DNA of 64,000 bases from Anaeropeptidivorans aminofermentans (GCF_940670685.1 NZ_OW711693.1:310001-374000); one strand, 5' to 3'; counted from the first letter of the stretch, positions 1-9,661 are shown. Notes: generated by a model not told the origin, from the letters alone. Program-made: numbers and translations.

Positions 1-1
1 A

Positions 2-466
2 TTTCAAGAGCTTACTCGTTCAGGTGTTAAAACTACGTCGAAAATCATTTCTTACAGAATATTATGGGACGAGAACAAGTTCATGGAAATCTTTGATTGC
101 GGTCCATTAGATAATATCATAGAGATTTCAAGGCTGCGATATGCAGATGACGACGTTTTTTCTATACAGACTATATATCTTTTGGAAGAGGTTTTTCCCG
201 ATTTTAACCCATGGGGCCTTGTGGGTAACCCTACACAGGATATTCTCTCCACAGGCTATAATATAGAAATAGGCAGCACCGTTCAGGTGGTAAATGTCGC
301 TTCTTCGAGCAAAAGGCAAAGTGTTCTTTTAAACATTCCCCAGAAAACTCCCCTTTTATTTACGAAAAGTACTATGTATACGAAGGACAAGCGGGTTATT
401 GAATATCAGGAAACCTATGTAAACACAAATAAAATACCTTATTCTTATCGGGTAAATATGGGCTGA
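2..466 (+). CDS. GntR-family regulator, C-terminal UTRA domain (5' truncated)
   Basis: The reading frame is open from base 2 and ends at TAG/TGA-type stop 464-466, giving 154 residues. The ending (NKIPYSYRVNMG), the run of beta strands and the 'TPLLFTKSTMYTKDKRVIEYQETYV' style segment match the effector-binding UTRA domain of HutC/FarR-type GntR regulators, which bind a small ligand and release DNA. The N-terminal winged helix must lie upstream of the window. An internal ATG at base 83 is not the true start because the frame continues upstream with UTRA-like sequence. The ligand cannot be told; sugar or nucleoside metabolites are common for the family. Confidence 0.8.
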   Translation, partial: FQELTRSGVKTTSKIISYRILWDENKFMEIFDCGPLDNIIEISRLRYADDDVFSIQTIYLLEEVFPDFNPWGLVGNPTQDILSTGYNIEIGSTVQVVNVASSSKRQSVLLNIPQKTPLLFTKSTMYTKDKRVIEYQETYVNTNKIPYSYRVNMG

Positions 467-637
467 AATTTGGGTTTTTACAGGTTGAAGAACAAATATA
501 GAGTTATTTTTTTGGCGGCTTAGGTCGCTTTTTTAGAAACATGAAGATGATGGTATTTTATGTGAATTCCTTTAAAGCTTTTTATTGGCACCGGCTTTGA
601 AACTCCAAGGAAAAAACGCAAAATTCTAAAATTTATC

Positions 638-666
638 TTGACATTTTAGCATTTATGTAAGATAAT
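638..666 (+). promoter_or_regulatory. Sigma-A promoter for tRNA-Gln
   Basis: A perfect -35 TTGACA (638-643), a 17-base spacer and a -10 GATAAT (661-666) lie about 33 bases before the tRNA. Position and spacing fit a strong vegetative promoter. Confidence 0.8.
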
Positions 667-698
667 AGCTTAGTCGGAACAAAGCGGCTTAATAATAA

Positions 699-770
699 TG
701 GGCTGTCGCCAAGCGGTAAGGCAATGGACTCTGACTCCATCATCCGCAGGTTCGAATCCTGCCAGCCTAG
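699..770 (+). tRNA. tRNA-Gln (anticodon CTG)
   Basis: A full cloverleaf can be drawn: the acceptor arm TGGGCTG pairs with CAGCCTA, the anticodon stem ATGGA/TCCAT encloses loop CTCTGAC with anticodon CTG, and the T arm GCAGG-TTCGAAT-CCTGC is standard. CCA is not encoded. It has its own promoter and terminator, so it is a single-gene unit. Confidence 0.95.
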
Positions 771-779
771 TTTTTAAAA

Positions 780-805
780 GGAACCGGATTATCGGTTTCT
801 TTTTT
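780..805 (+). terminator. Rho-independent terminator of tRNA-Gln
   Basis: An imperfect hairpin of GGAACCGGAT with ATCGGTTTC is followed by six T residues, ten bases after the tRNA. Confidence 0.75.
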
Positions 806-897
806 GTTTGCTATAAAATGTATGAAGGCCCTTTTGAAGTTTAAAAAATTTCTTATCCTTGAATTCATATGAATAATGGCATTGTAAATTTATTTTT

Positions 898-960
898 TGT
901 TATTTTATGTTCGCTATAACTAAAATACTCACAGGGTCATAAAAGCAAATTGGCTATACG
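898..960. repeat. R4-type repeat remnant
   Basis: The stretch ends in ATAAAAGCAAATTGGCTATA, close to the R4 right end (AAAAGCAAATTGAC) found at 12184-12261, 46698-46768 and 59057-59127. It looks like a decayed or one-ended copy. The rest of the 806-1072 gap holds nothing I recognise. Confidence 0.45.
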
Positions 961-1072
961 GCAAAGGAAATTATGAAGCAATAAAGCTATTTTCCTAAAG
1001 AATGATGCTTTATTTAAGATTTCTGAAATGCATCAGGCATAAATTTATCTTATTACAAACAAGGCATATAAT

Positions 1073-1106
1073 AAAAAAGGAATCCTTTTTAAAGGATTCC
1101 TTTTTT
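1073..1106. terminator. Bidirectional terminator after the LacI gene
   Basis: An A-run, the stem GGAATCC/GGATTCC and a T-run form a hairpin that can terminate on both strands. It lies 70 bases past the 3' end of the minus-strand LacI-type gene. Confidence 0.8.
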
Positions 1107-1175
1107 ATTATGTAAAGAATTTATAAATAATTTTAGGAAGCAAATATGTATAGGCTTCAGCAGGCGTATACGAAA

Positions 1176-2201
1176 TTAACCTTCAAAGGATTTCGGAGGA
1201 GCAGTGCTTTTTCTTATAATCAGCTTAGGCTCAAAGGAGGAAAAAGGTTCAATTTGCTTTCCGGATTCGATGGCGGCTATAAGGGCATCTGTTGCCGCGG
1301 CTCCGGTTTTTTCTATGGGCTGATGGATGGTCGTAAGGGGAACTTCCATAAATTCGGAAAAAAAAGTATCGTCATAGCCGATAATGGAAACATCGGCAGG
1401 AATTTTAATGCCGTTTTCCGAGAAAGCTTTATATACGCCTAAGGCCATCATATCGTTAAAGGAAAATATGGCGGTAAAGTCTTTGCCTATAAGTTTTTCT
1501 GCGGCGGCCATTCCGCCGTCCATCTGATAATTGCCTTCCATAAGAAGCGATTCATCAAAAGAAATGTTATGTTCTTTAAGGGCTCTTTTAAAGCCCACAA
1601 GCCTAAGGCGGGAGTCTTCCAGATTTGAAGGACCGGCAATACAGGCTATTTTTTTATGGCCTAAAGATATTAAATGGCTTCCGGCAAGAAAACCACCCAT
1701 TTCATGGTTTAAAGTAGCTACGGGGGCGGGGATTGAGGGAACGAAACGGTCAACCATAATAAAGGGTATATCATATCCTTTAAAAAGCCCTATTGTATCA
1801 GGAAGGGTTTCGGTAGCGTCTTTTGACATGGAATATATAATGCCGTCGACACCTTTTGAAGAAAGGACGCGAATGCTTTCGGCATCTCTTACGCCGTTAT
1901 CCCCTGTATTACATAAAATCATGGTCCAGCCATTTTTCTGGCATGTATCTTCTATTCCCTTTGCAAGCAAAGAGAAGAAACTGTTTCGTATATCGGGAAC
2001 AATGAGCCCTATGGTTTTCGTTCTTTTCTTAATAAGCCCTATAGCCAGCTGATTTGGACGATAGCCCATTTCCTTCGCAGTTTTCAACACCAGCTCTTTT
2101 GTTTTTTCAGAAATTTTATTAGGGCGGTTATTTAGAATCAGTGAAACAGAGGTTGTTGAAAGCCCTGTTTTTTTAGCAATATCCTTGAGTGTAACCCGCA
2201 T
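1176..2201 (-). CDS. LacI-family transcriptional repressor
   Basis: The protein has 341 residues, the usual family length. An N-terminal LacI helix-turn-helix (residues 1-54, MRVTLKDIAKKTGLSTTSVS) is followed by a hinge with RPNQLA and a periplasmic-binding-protein-like effector domain beginning at IGLIVPDIRNSFF. The ATG is preceded by AAAGGAG on the minus strand. It is divergent from the BMP/ABC nucleoside cluster, with an 827-base spacer holding a candidate operator, so it probably represses that cluster in response to a nucleoside or ribose ligand. The ligand is inference; the family assignment is firm. Confidence 0.92.
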   Translation of the reverse strand: MRVTLKDIAKKTGLSTTSVSLILNNRPNKISEKTKELVLKTAKEMGYRPNQLAIGLIKKRTKTIGLIVPDIRNSFFSLLAKGIEDTCQKNGWTMILCNTGDNGVRDAESIRVLSSKGVDGIIYSMSKDATETLPDTIGLFKGYDIPFIMVDRFVPSIPAPVATLNHEMGGFLAGSHLISLGHKKIACIAGPSNLEDSRLRLVGFKRALKEHNISFDESLLMEGNYQMDGGMAAAEKLIGKDFTAIFSFNDMMALGVYKAFSENGIKIPADVSIIGYDDTFFSEFMEVPLTTIHQPIEKTGAAATDALIAAIESGKQIEPFSSFEPKLIIRKSTAPPKSFEG

Positions 2202-3028
2202 GTGTGTAATCTCCTTTTGTGTTTCAAATTACCATATCATGCAATTGCTTTTTTTATGTAAAAATGCCCGTGCCGGCTTTGCTGAATTAATAAAAAGCGT
2301 ATTGCATAAAGTAAAAAGCAAAATCCTGTTAATCATATATAGTAAGAATTTATAAATTGTAATTATGAGTATTATGCATTTAGCAAGAAAAAAGAAAGTA
2401 AACGATTGCTATTATACTGCATTTTATCATAGCAGATTTATTATACTGTGCCAATAGGATTTTACAAGAATATATCGGATTTGTGAGAAATCAGGCTTAT
2501 ATTCCTATGAGGAATGTTTTTAAATATAAAGAATTCGCAGGGCAAAATAAACAAGTTACGGCGCAAATATATTTTATATTATTTTAAATATATACTCTCC
2601 AGTTTTTAACACTTGATTTTATATAGAAATTTATTGCAAGATGTTCTAAGGATAAAGCACAGATTTACACTTTTATATTGATAATATATTAACAATTTCA
2701 TATAAGTTTAAAAAGAAAACGCGTTGGCGGAAAATCCTTATAAAGAGATATTTTATGAAACAGATATTTGCTATACCCTGTCTCTATTTAAAAAGAGGAT
2801 TGTTAAATTTTTATATAAGACTAAAGTTTTTTAAGAGTGTTTTGCATAAAAGTATCAATTTTTTTTTGGTTAAATTGTCATAGCTGAATTTATTTACAAA
2901 ACCATTTTGATATGTTAATATGTTTTCATCATGAGGTAAAACGTTTAATCTCACGCTTTATCCTAATGTAGAAAAATGGCTTATTATGACTAAAATAACC
3001 ATCATTTATTTTTTAAGGAGGAAAGTTG
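2202..3028. other. Divergent regulatory region between LacI gene and BMP operon
   Basis: This AT-rich 827-base spacer has no credible ORF. It contains two CG-centred LacI-like sites (near 2399-2410 and at 2937-2948) and the AAGGAGG of the BMP gene at 3015-3021. I looked for a purine riboswitch core and saw none. Confidence 0.55.
2937..2948. promoter_or_regulatory. Candidate LacI-family operator
   Basis: TAAAACGTTTAA is a near-perfect palindrome with the central CG typical of LacI/GalR-family operators. It lies 80 bases before the BMP start. A weaker look-alike (GTAAACGATTGC) is at 2399-2410. Binding by the adjacent repressor is inferred. Confidence 0.45.
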
Positions 3029-4093
3029 ATGAAAAAGTTTTTGGCAGTAGCTTTATCAATGATAGTTTTTGCATCTGTTTTTTCAGGCTGCAGCGGCACC
3101 GGAGAAAAGGCAGCAGGGGACAAAGGCGGCAGCGGAGATAAGAAAATCAAAGTAGCTTTAATTTATTCAGGCTTTCTCGGTGACAAATCTTTTAACGATT
3201 CGGCCCATGCCGGTGCTATGAAGGCGGCAGAGGAACTTGGTGTAGAAATTAAGGAAATGCAGTCCAAAGAGCCTACAGAGTGGGAATCCAACTTTGTTGC
3301 TATGGCATCTGAAGATTATGACCTTATAATCGGCGTATCCACACAGTTCCAGGAAATCATGGCAAAACACTGCCCTGAATATCCCAATAAGAAATTTGCT
3401 TTAATTGACGGCGTTGTAGAAGGCGATAATATTGTTTCTTCAACATTTGCACAGAACGAAGGCTCTTTCCTCGCCGGAGCAGCGGCGGCGATGTTTACGA
3501 CAAAGACAGATATTGAAGGCGTAAACGAAGATAAAGTCATCGGCTGGGTTGGCGGTATGGATATTCCTGTTTTACAGGACTTTTTCATTGGCTACGAGCA
3601 GGGCGCAAAATATATCGATCCTGATGTTCAGATACTTCGCTCTTTTGCAGGCTCCTTTACAGACCCGCTTAAAGGCAAGGAGTTAACTCTTGCTCAGTAC
3701 AGCCAGGGTGCAGACATCGTTATGAACGTAGCTTCAGGCACAGGCGTTGGCATTTTGGAAGCGGCTAAAGAAGACGGCAAGTATGCTATCGGCGTTGACC
3801 TTAATCAGGACGGCGAATTCCCAGGCTCCATACTTACTTCTATGCTTAAGAATGTTGACCAGGCTACTTATCTTGCTATAGAGTCAGTTGTTAACGGAAC
3901 ATTTGAAGGCGGTTCCGTAACTTATCTTGATATTAGTAACGGCGGCGTAGGCCTTACAGATATGTCCGTTATGAAGGAAGCTTTAGGCGACAAATTCCCT
4001 CAGGATATTTTAGACAGAATTAAAGAGCTTGAAGAAAAGGTTAAATCAGGAGAAATCAAGGTTGATTTCTATGATGGTTTCGGCCCTAAATAA
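3029..4093 (+). CDS. BMP-family nucleoside-binding lipoprotein
   Basis: This 354-residue exported lipoprotein has a signal peptide ending in lipobox FSGC (Cys21). The body follows the Med/BmpA pattern: KIKVALIYSGFLGDKSFNDSAHAG, then IIGVSTQFQEIM, GWVGGMDIPVLQDFFIGYEQGA and IGVDLNQDGEFPGSILTSMLKNVD. The family binds purine nucleosides and delivers them to ABC importers such as B. subtilis NupNOPQ. The ATG at 3029 sits 7 bases after AAGGAGG and is preferred over the in-frame TTG at 3026. An 857-base gap with a hairpin, a terminator and repeats separates it from its ATPase, which may allow the binding protein to be made in excess. Confidence 0.93.
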   Translation: MKKFLAVALSMIVFASVFSGCSGTGEKAAGDKGGSGDKKIKVALIYSGFLGDKSFNDSAHAGAMKAAEELGVEIKEMQSKEPTEWESNFVAMASEDYDLIIGVSTQFQEIMAKHCPEYPNKKFALIDGVVEGDNIVSSTFAQNEGSFLAGAAAAMFTTKTDIEGVNEDKVIGWVGGMDIPVLQDFFIGYEQGAKYIDPDVQILRSFAGSFTDPLKGKELTLAQYSQGADIVMNVASGTGVGILEAAKEDGKYAIGVDLNQDGEFPGSILTSMLKNVDQATYLAIESVVNGTFEGGSVTYLDISNGGVGLTDMSVMKEALGDKFPQDILDRIKELEEKVKSGEIKVDFYDGFGPK

Positions 4094-4149
4094 ACATAAT
4101 TTAAAATCCTGCAGAAATTAAAGGCTTGGGGTTCATTGCTTAAAAAATG

Positions 4150-4188
4150 GTATAAACAGGATTTGTTCATGATAAATCCTGTTTATAC
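4150..4188 (+). terminator. Stem-loop after the BMP gene
   Basis: A 15-base-pair inverted repeat (GTATAAACAGGATTT...AAATCCTGTTTATAC) follows the stop by 57 bases. It lacks a long T-run, so it may stabilise or only partly terminate the BMP mRNA. Confidence 0.5.
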
Positions 4189-4361
4189 TTATGAATGAAA
4201 ACCGGATTATTTATGAAATTTGGTTTTCGTTAAAGTCACATGTTTTTTTCGGTAAAATTATTCATAGGACTCAGTAGGCATTGACGGAAAACATAAGTTT
4301 ATTTTGCCGGAAAAATAGATTTAAAAGAAAGGTCTCGATGGCCTATGCAGTAAATGCATTA

Positions 4362-4438
4362 TATAGATAAATTCATTTTAAACAGTAAGCAGGCTGTGAT
4401 TTTATCATATTATTTAATCAGATAAAATAATATTGTCT
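4362..4438. repeat. Diverged copy of the inner module of the R1 repeat at 57778-57927
   Basis: The segment TTCATTTTAAACAGTAAG...AATCAGATAAAATAA...TTGT matches 57826-57897 with many substitutions and has the same inverted-repeat layout. It is non-coding. Confidence 0.5.
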
Positions 4439-4586
4439 TACTGCTATTTGAAGTGAAAACTAACTATAACTTATAAATCTTTTTTTACGGCAGAGCAAAC
4501 AATATTCCAATATAGTAAAATAAGCTAGACAAGGCCCTGTATTGATATCGATTCCAGGCGAGGTTTTGTAACTTTATTTTACTTAT

Positions 4587-4626
4587 CGCCTGATTATTCA
4601 ATAAATCTATTAGGCGGCTTTTTTTA
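4587..4626 (+). terminator. Probable terminator between BMP and ATPase genes
   Basis: CGCCT at 4587 pairs with AGGCG at 4612, followed by GC and seven T. It would uncouple the BMP transcript from the downstream ATPase-permease genes. Confidence 0.55.
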
Positions 4627-4630
4627 TATT

Positions 4631-4671
4631 TATAGTAAATTAACTTGAAAAAGACTAAGTTATTTACTATA
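4631..4671. repeat. Minimal R1 palindrome
   Basis: TATAGTAAAT and ATTTACTATA face each other across 21 bases. This is the shortest R1-like unit in the window and could be a deletion remnant. Confidence 0.5.
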
Positions 4672-4700
4672 AACGCAAGGAAAACATGTTTTTAAAGCTA

Positions 4701-4860
4701 GGGCGTGTCTGAAAACTCCAAACTCTAGGATATTTTGCCATAAAAGCGCGACTTCATCGTTGTAAATCCTCAAGATAGCACCGCTATCTTTGCGGTTTTC
4801 TCCTCGAATTCACACTTTCTTACAAAATATCCGTCGGTTTTCCGGTTTTCAGACACTGCC
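4701..4860. repeat. R2 repeat, copy 1 (160 bp, MITE-like)
   Basis: Left end GGGCGTGTCTGAAAA and right end TTTTCAGACACTGCC are inverted repeats, with TA directly outside both ends. The interior (TAGGATATTTTGCCATAAAA...ACTTCATCG...CTCCTCGAATTCACAC) matches the copy at 57526-57751 almost base for base, but lacks that copy's inner palindrome. There is no ORF. Confidence 0.75.
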
Positions 4861-4950
4861 TAGGGTTGACTTATTATGATTTTTGCCGGTTTGCAGCAAA
4901 TAAGCTTTTTAGGAATCGTCTTTAACCGATTTTTCTGAGGGAGTGGAACA

Positions 4951-6492
4951 ATGAATGAATATATAATAGAAATGAAGGGTATCGTAAAGAACTTCGGCCC
5001 GGTAAAAGCTGTACAAAACGGAGAATTTAACCTTAAAAAGGGCGAGATACACTCTCTTATAGGCGAAAACGGCGCCGGAAAATCTACTATGATGAAAATG
5101 CTCTACGGAATGTACCCTATTGACGACGGCTCTGTGGTTATACACGGAAGCGAGGCGGGTGTACATGACACGAAAACCGCTATAGAAAAGGGCATCGGCA
5201 TGGTTCATCAGGAGTTCATGCTTGTAGATGAGCTTACAGTATTGGAGAATATAATTCTGGGATTTGAGCCGAAAAAGGGAATTACTATAGATTTTGATAA
5301 AGCAAGAACAGAGGTCCGCAGGTATATCGAAGATTATAATATGGATATACAGATGGATAAAAAGATTAATCAGATTTCTCTTGGAGAGGCCCAGAGGGTT
5401 GAAATTATAAAGACCCTTTACCGGGGGGCTGAAATTATTATCTTGGACGAGCCGACGGCGGTGCTTACCCCACAGGAATGCGATAAGTTCTTTGAAATCC
5501 TCATCAATCTTAAAAATGACGGCAAATCCATAGTTTTTATATCGCATAAGCTTGACGAGGTAATGGAAATTTCCGACCGTATCACCGTAATGAGACATGG
5601 AAAATACATAAACAGCGTAAATAAATCAGAAACAAATTCAAGAGAACTTGCAAAAATGATGGTTGGAAGAGAAGTTTTCCTTAATATTAATAAATCTGAA
5701 GAGCATGCGGGGGAAACCGTTTTGGAGGTATCAGATTTATGGACATCAGGGGAAAAGGAGCTTTCAAAAATCAGAGGTATTTCCTTTAATGTCCGCTCCG
5801 GAGAAATTGTAGGAGTAGCAGGTATTGACGGAAACGGCCAAAGCGAAATGATAGAGGCCATAGCCGGCCTTCGAAAAGTTGAAAAGGGCAGAATCACCCT
5901 TGACGGTAAAAATGTAACCAATTTATCCCCTAAGAAAATAAGGGAGACAGGCCTTGCCCATATTCCTGAAGATAGAAACGTAAGAGGCCTTAACAGAGAA
6001 TTTACCATAATGGATAATCTCGTCGCCGTAAAGCTTGACGATAAGCAATTTTCAAAGGGTATAGCAAGAAACTTCAAAGAAAGCAAGGAGTTTTCAGAAG
6101 CCCTTATTAAGCGTTTTGATATCCGGCCGGCAGACGCCATGGCGCTTGCCAGAGGATATTCAGGTGGAAATGCCCAAAAGGTCGTTGTAGCAAGAGAAGT
6201 TGATGCTGAAAGCAAGCTTCTTATAGCCGCTCAGCCCTCCAGAGGTGTTGATATAGGGGCTATCGAGGCCATAAGAAAAATCCTTGAAGAAGAAAAAAAT
6301 AAAGGCAAAGCAATCCTCTTGATATCTGCGGATTTAGAGGAAATACTTTCCCTTTCAGACAGAATCATCGTTATGTATGAAGGAAAAATATCAGGAGAGC
6401 TTCACGCCGCCGAAGCAAATGAAGAAAATGTCGGTATGCTGATGATGGGCGGCTATGAAGAAGAAAAAGCTTCAGAAGGAGGCAGAGCATGA
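4951..6492 (+). CDS. Nucleoside ABC importer, ATPase with two ATP-binding domains
   Basis: This 513-residue protein has two fused ABC domains, as in RbsA or NupO. Domain 1 has Walker A GENGAGKST (38-46), signature SLGEAQRVEI and Walker B ILDEPTAVLT. Domain 2 is degenerate: GIDGNGQSE replaces Walker A, and AAQPSRGVD stands where DEPT would be, which is normal for this class. SGGNAQKVVVAREV is its signature. It would power import of the nucleoside delivered by the BMP lipoprotein. Its stop overlaps the next start by four bases (ATGA), so translation is coupled to the permease. Confidence 0.93.
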   Translation: MNEYIIEMKGIVKNFGPVKAVQNGEFNLKKGEIHSLIGENGAGKSTMMKMLYGMYPIDDGSVVIHGSEAGVHDTKTAIEKGIGMVHQEFMLVDELTVLENIILGFEPKKGITIDFDKARTEVRRYIEDYNMDIQMDKKINQISLGEAQRVEIIKTLYRGAEIIILDEPTAVLTPQECDKFFEILINLKNDGKSIVFISHKLDEVMEISDRITVMRHGKYINSVNKSETNSRELAKMMVGREVFLNINKSEEHAGETVLEVSDLWTSGEKELSKIRGISFNVRSGEIVGVAGIDGNGQSEMIEAIAGLRKVEKGRITLDGKNVTNLSPKKIRETGLAHIPEDRNVRGLNREFTIMDNLVAVKLDDKQFSKGIARNFKESKEFSEALIKRFDIRPADAMALARGYSGGNAQKVVVAREVDAESKLLIAAQPSRGVDIGAIEAIRKILEEEKNKGKAILLISADLEEILSLSDRIIVMYEGKISGELHAAEANEENVGMLMMGGYEEEKASEGGRA

Positions 6493-7535
6493 GCGATAAA
6501 TCAAAATATATCAATCTCCTTATAACAATAGGGGTGTCTATGGCTATCGGAGCCGTTCTCATGGTTGCCTTGGGCTATAACCCCATTGACGCCTATTTTC
6601 ATCTTTTCAGAGGCGCGTTTTACGGAAAGCTGAATTTAGGAACGACCTTGCAGAAATTTACGCCGCTTTTAATCACCTCTCTTGCATTTATTGTATCTGC
6701 AAGGGCAGGCGGCTTTAACGTAGGGGTTGAAGGCGAAATGTACCTGGGAGCTATCACAGCTGCATGGCTTGGCTTTGCACTTCACGGTATCCCTGCCCCC
6801 TTGCACATATTGATATGCTTCTTGGGTGCAATGGCTGTAGGCGCGGCATGGGCTTATATCCCTGCATCTTTAAAGGCTTATTTCGGGGTTAACGAGGTCT
6901 GCGTTACCATACTTTTAAACTACGTGGCAAAATATATAACCTCATTTTTAGTAAACGGCCCTTTAAGTGCAAAAACAGGTGTTCCTCAGACACCGGTAGT
7001 AGACAAAAGCATTATGCTTTTCAGATTACTTAAACCCAGCCAGGCCAATGCCGGATTTTTCATCGGTATTATCGTAGCCATATTTATTTACTGGCTTTTA
7101 ACAAAATCAACCATAGGATATAAATTTACTACGGTAGGCTTTAACCCAAAGCATGCAGAGTACATAGGCATCAATCCTAAAAAGCAGCTTATTTATTCCA
7201 TGATGGTTTCAGGTGTAATGGGCGGTATTGCGGGAGCAATAGAAGTATTAGGCGTTTACGGTTACTTCCTTGATAATTTCTCCTCCGGCATCGCTATGGA
7301 CGGAATGCTTGCGGCCCTAATTGTTAAAAACGATATCAGAATGGCCCCCCTTATGGCGCTTTTCCTTGCTGTCTTGAAATCCGGTGCCTTGGGAATGGAA
7401 CGCTATACGGGTGTTCCAAAGGGAATCGTTGATACGATTATAGCCATATTTATTATATTTGCCACTATGGACGCCTTATTCAGCTGGCACAGAAAGAAAA
7501 AGGCGGCTAAAGAGACTTTAAAGCCTGCGGCTTAG
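6489..7535 (+). CDS. Nucleoside ABC importer permease (NupP/BPD_transp_2 type)
   Basis: This 348-residue integral membrane protein has about nine hydrophobic segments and the BPD_transp_2 pattern: LITSLAFIVSARAGGFNVGVEGEMYLGA in the first third, NEVCVTILLNYVAKY, and SGVMGGIAGAIEVLG before the last helices. A basic tail (WHRKKKAAKE) marks the cytoplasmic C-terminus. It starts inside the ATPase stop codon and is followed 18 bases later by a second, shorter permease. Together they form the heterodimeric channel usual for BMP-dependent importers. Confidence 0.92.
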   Translation: MSDKSKYINLLITIGVSMAIGAVLMVALGYNPIDAYFHLFRGAFYGKLNLGTTLQKFTPLLITSLAFIVSARAGGFNVGVEGEMYLGAITAAWLGFALHGIPAPLHILICFLGAMAVGAAWAYIPASLKAYFGVNEVCVTILLNYVAKYITSFLVNGPLSAKTGVPQTPVVDKSIMLFRLLKPSQANAGFFIGIIVAIFIYWLLTKSTIGYKFTTVGFNPKHAEYIGINPKKQLIYSMMVSGVMGGIAGAIEVLGVYGYFLDNFSSGIAMDGMLAALIVKNDIRMAPLMALFLAVLKSGALGMERYTGVPKGIVDTIIAIFIIFATMDALFSWHRKKKAAKETLKPAA

Positions 7536-7553
7536 AGCAAAGGAGAGATCAAA

Positions 7554-8477
7554 ATGGATCAAATACTGGATTTTACTTTGATATATGCAACTATCCGTGC
7601 TTCGACTCCTATACTTTTTGCGGCTCTGGCGGCGGTTATCACTCAGCAGGCCAACATCATTAATATAGGTACGGAGGGCATTATGCTTACAGGCGCTTTT
7701 ACCGCCGTATGTGTAAGCTTCTTTACGGGCAGCTGGGTTGCCGCCCTTATCGCTGCCATTATTGCTGGAGTTTTCATGGCCCTTATAATGGGGGTTGCCC
7801 ATATAAAATATGGGGCGGATATATGCGCCATCGGTACGGCTATCAATATGTTTGCTCTGGCCATAACGAAATTTGGCATACAGCAGTTTTTAGGAACTGC
7901 GGGCAGCTTCACAAGCCCTAAAATCATTGCCATACCAAGAATTCATATTGCCGCATTAAGCAACAATCCTTACCTTAACGGACTTTTTAACAATTGGTCC
8001 TTGATGGAGGTTATAGGCATTATTCTTGTTTTTATAATCGCATTTTTCCTTTACAGAACAGCTTGGGGCTTAAGGCTCCGTTCTGTAGGCCGCTTTCCTC
8101 TTGCTGCGGAAACAGCGGGAATTAACGTTACTAAAATGAAATATCAGGTAATTATAATTTCAGGTGTTTTAGGCGGGCTTGCAGGAGCGCACCTTTCCAT
8201 TGGCTATTCCCAGATGTTTACGGAAAACATGACGAACGGCCGTGGTTTCATGGGGGTTGCCGCTATGTTCTTCGGCGGCGCAAATCCTGTAATCGCATGG
8301 CTCGGCTGCTTGCTTTTCGGATTTACCGATACGGTAGGGGGAAGGCTTCAGGCTTATGGCTGGCCGTCACAGTTTATACTCATGCTTCCTTATGTAATTA
8401 CAGTAACTGTTCTTGCGGTTTCCTTGTGGCAAAAGCAGATCAGAGAAAGAAAGATGAAAAGCTCTTTAAGGGCATAG
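7554..8477 (+). CDS. Nucleoside ABC importer permease (NupQ type)
   Basis: This 307-residue membrane protein of the same superfamily as the preceding gene has the family marker INIGTEGIMLTGAFTAV near residue 35 and ISGVLGGLAGAHLSIGYSQMF in the second half. The start is set by AAAGGAGA seven bases before the ATG. It is the second channel subunit of the BMP-type importer. About 215 bases separate it from the nucleoside hydrolase, with a small CCCTGTTACAGGG hairpin just before that gene's ribosome binding site. Confidence 0.92.
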   Translation: MDQILDFTLIYATIRASTPILFAALAAVITQQANIINIGTEGIMLTGAFTAVCVSFFTGSWVAALIAAIIAGVFMALIMGVAHIKYGADICAIGTAINMFALAITKFGIQQFLGTAGSFTSPKIIAIPRIHIAALSNNPYLNGLFNNWSLMEVIGIILVFIIAFFLYRTAWGLRLRSVGRFPLAAETAGINVTKMKYQVIIISGVLGGLAGAHLSIGYSQMFTENMTNGRGFMGVAAMFFGGANPVIAWLGCLLFGFTDTVGGRLQAYGWPSQFILMLPYVITVTVLAVSLWQKQIRERKMKSSLRA

Positions 8478-8692
8478 GGCTTAACCGCAGCTTTATGGTA
8501 AATTGACTTAAAAATACAAGTTGATTTAATAAAGACATATGAAATACATTATTTAACCTCAAAACAAAAGATGTTTTATAGGTAAATGCGTATAAGCCTG
8601 CAGAATCATTACAATAAAAAACCTCGCCGGAACCTGTTTTCTGCGAAGGATAAAACCCTGTTACAGGGAAAATAATAAAGGGGTTGTTAAAA

Positions 8693-9625
8693 ATGGATAG
8701 ACGTAAAATTATTTTAGATTGTGACCCGGGGCATGACGATGCAGTTGCCATATTGATGGCAGCAAAGCACCCTAAAATAGAGCTTTTGGGCATTACTGTT
8801 GTTGCAGGCAATCAAACGCTTGAAAAAACAACGACAAACGCTCTTAATGTATGCCAGTATTTAGGCCTTGACGTTCCTGTATACGCCGGCTGCGGACAGC
8901 CTCTTGTAAGAGCAAAGCAGGTTATAGCAGACGATATTCACGGTGAAACAGGTCTTGACGGCCCTGTGTTTGAGCCGCTTACAAAGAAGGTTGAAGATGA
9001 GCACGCCGTCGATTATTTAATCAGAACCCTTCTTGCATCCGACGGAGATATTACTTTAGTAATTACAGGCCCTGAAACAAACGTTGCTATGGCTATGAGA
9101 AAAGAGCCCAGAATCGTTGAAAAAATTCAAGAAATCATTATCATGGGCGGCGCCTACCAGTTAGGCAATATGACACCTGCGGCAGAGTTCAACATCCTTG
9201 CAGACGCAGAGGCAGCTTATGTAGTATTTACCTCAGGCAGACCAATCGTTATGATGGGCCTTGACTTAACAAGACAGGCTCTTTGCTATCCTGCTATCAT
9301 TGAAAGAATGGAAAAAATAGACGGCAAAGGCGCAAAACTTTTCGCTGATTTAATGAGATTTTTCAGCAAAACTCAGAAGGCAGTATTCGGCTGGGAGGGC
9401 GGCCCTCTTCATGACCCTACTTGCATCGCTTATCTTATTGACCCAAGCTGCATCGAAACAAAAGACGTATTTACAGAAATTGAAATCAGAAGCGAAAAGT
9501 GTTACGGACGTACCCTTTGCGACTATTTCGGCATTTTAAAGCAGCCTGCCAACTCTAAGCTTTGCTTAAAGATCGACTTGGATAAATTCTGGGATATCGT
9601 TGAAGACTGTATCAGATTATACTAA
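8693..9625 (+). CDS. Nucleoside hydrolase (IUNH family)
   Basis: This 310-residue cytoplasmic enzyme should cleave the N-glycosidic bond of ribonucleosides to base plus ribose. The calcium-binding signature is seen as [12 protein letters not shown] (residues 9-20), with [27 protein letters not shown] in the middle and [13 protein letters not shown] carrying the late catalytic-site His and Asp. The ATG at 8693 follows AAAGGGG by nine bases; an in-frame TTG at 8684 overlaps the ribosome binding site and is less likely. Its place right after a nucleoside importer and before a ribokinase gives a complete route. Base preference cannot be read from sequence. Confidence 0.94.
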   Translation: MDRRKIILDCDPGHDDAVAILMAAKHPKIELLGITVVAGNQTLEKTTTNALNVCQYLGLDVPVYAGCGQPLVRAKQVIADDIHGETGLDGPVFEPLTKKVEDEHAVDYLIRTLLASDGDITLVITGPETNVAMAMRKEPRIVEKIQEIIIMGGAYQLGNMTPAAEFNILADAEAAYVVFTSGRPIVMMGLDLTRQALCYPAIIERMEKIDGKGAKLFADLMRFFSKTQKAVFGWEGGPLHDPTCIAYLIDPSCIETKDVFTEIEIRSEKCYGRTLCDYFGILKQPANSKLCLKIDLDKFWDIVEDCIRLY

Positions 9626-9661
9626 TTTCCGTATTTATTCCCCAAGGAGGGCTTAAAGCTT

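Noticed and set aside
1531-2052. 173-codon frame on the plus strand
   Set aside because: It lies wholly antisense to the LacI-family gene, has no ribosome binding site and reads as low-complexity antisense of conserved codons.
2202-3028. Purine riboswitch before the nucleoside transporter
   Set aside because: The conserved purine-aptamer core and loop sequences were not found on either strand.
4701-4860. R2 element read as a long rho-independent terminator
   Set aside because: The inverted ends are 130 bases apart, no T-run follows, and near-identical copies occur in unrelated places, which fits a mobile repeat better.
4909-6215. Two long minus-strand frames opposite the nucleoside transporter ATPase
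   Set aside because: They are antisense shadows of a well-supported gene with Walker motifs; no family match and no start signals.
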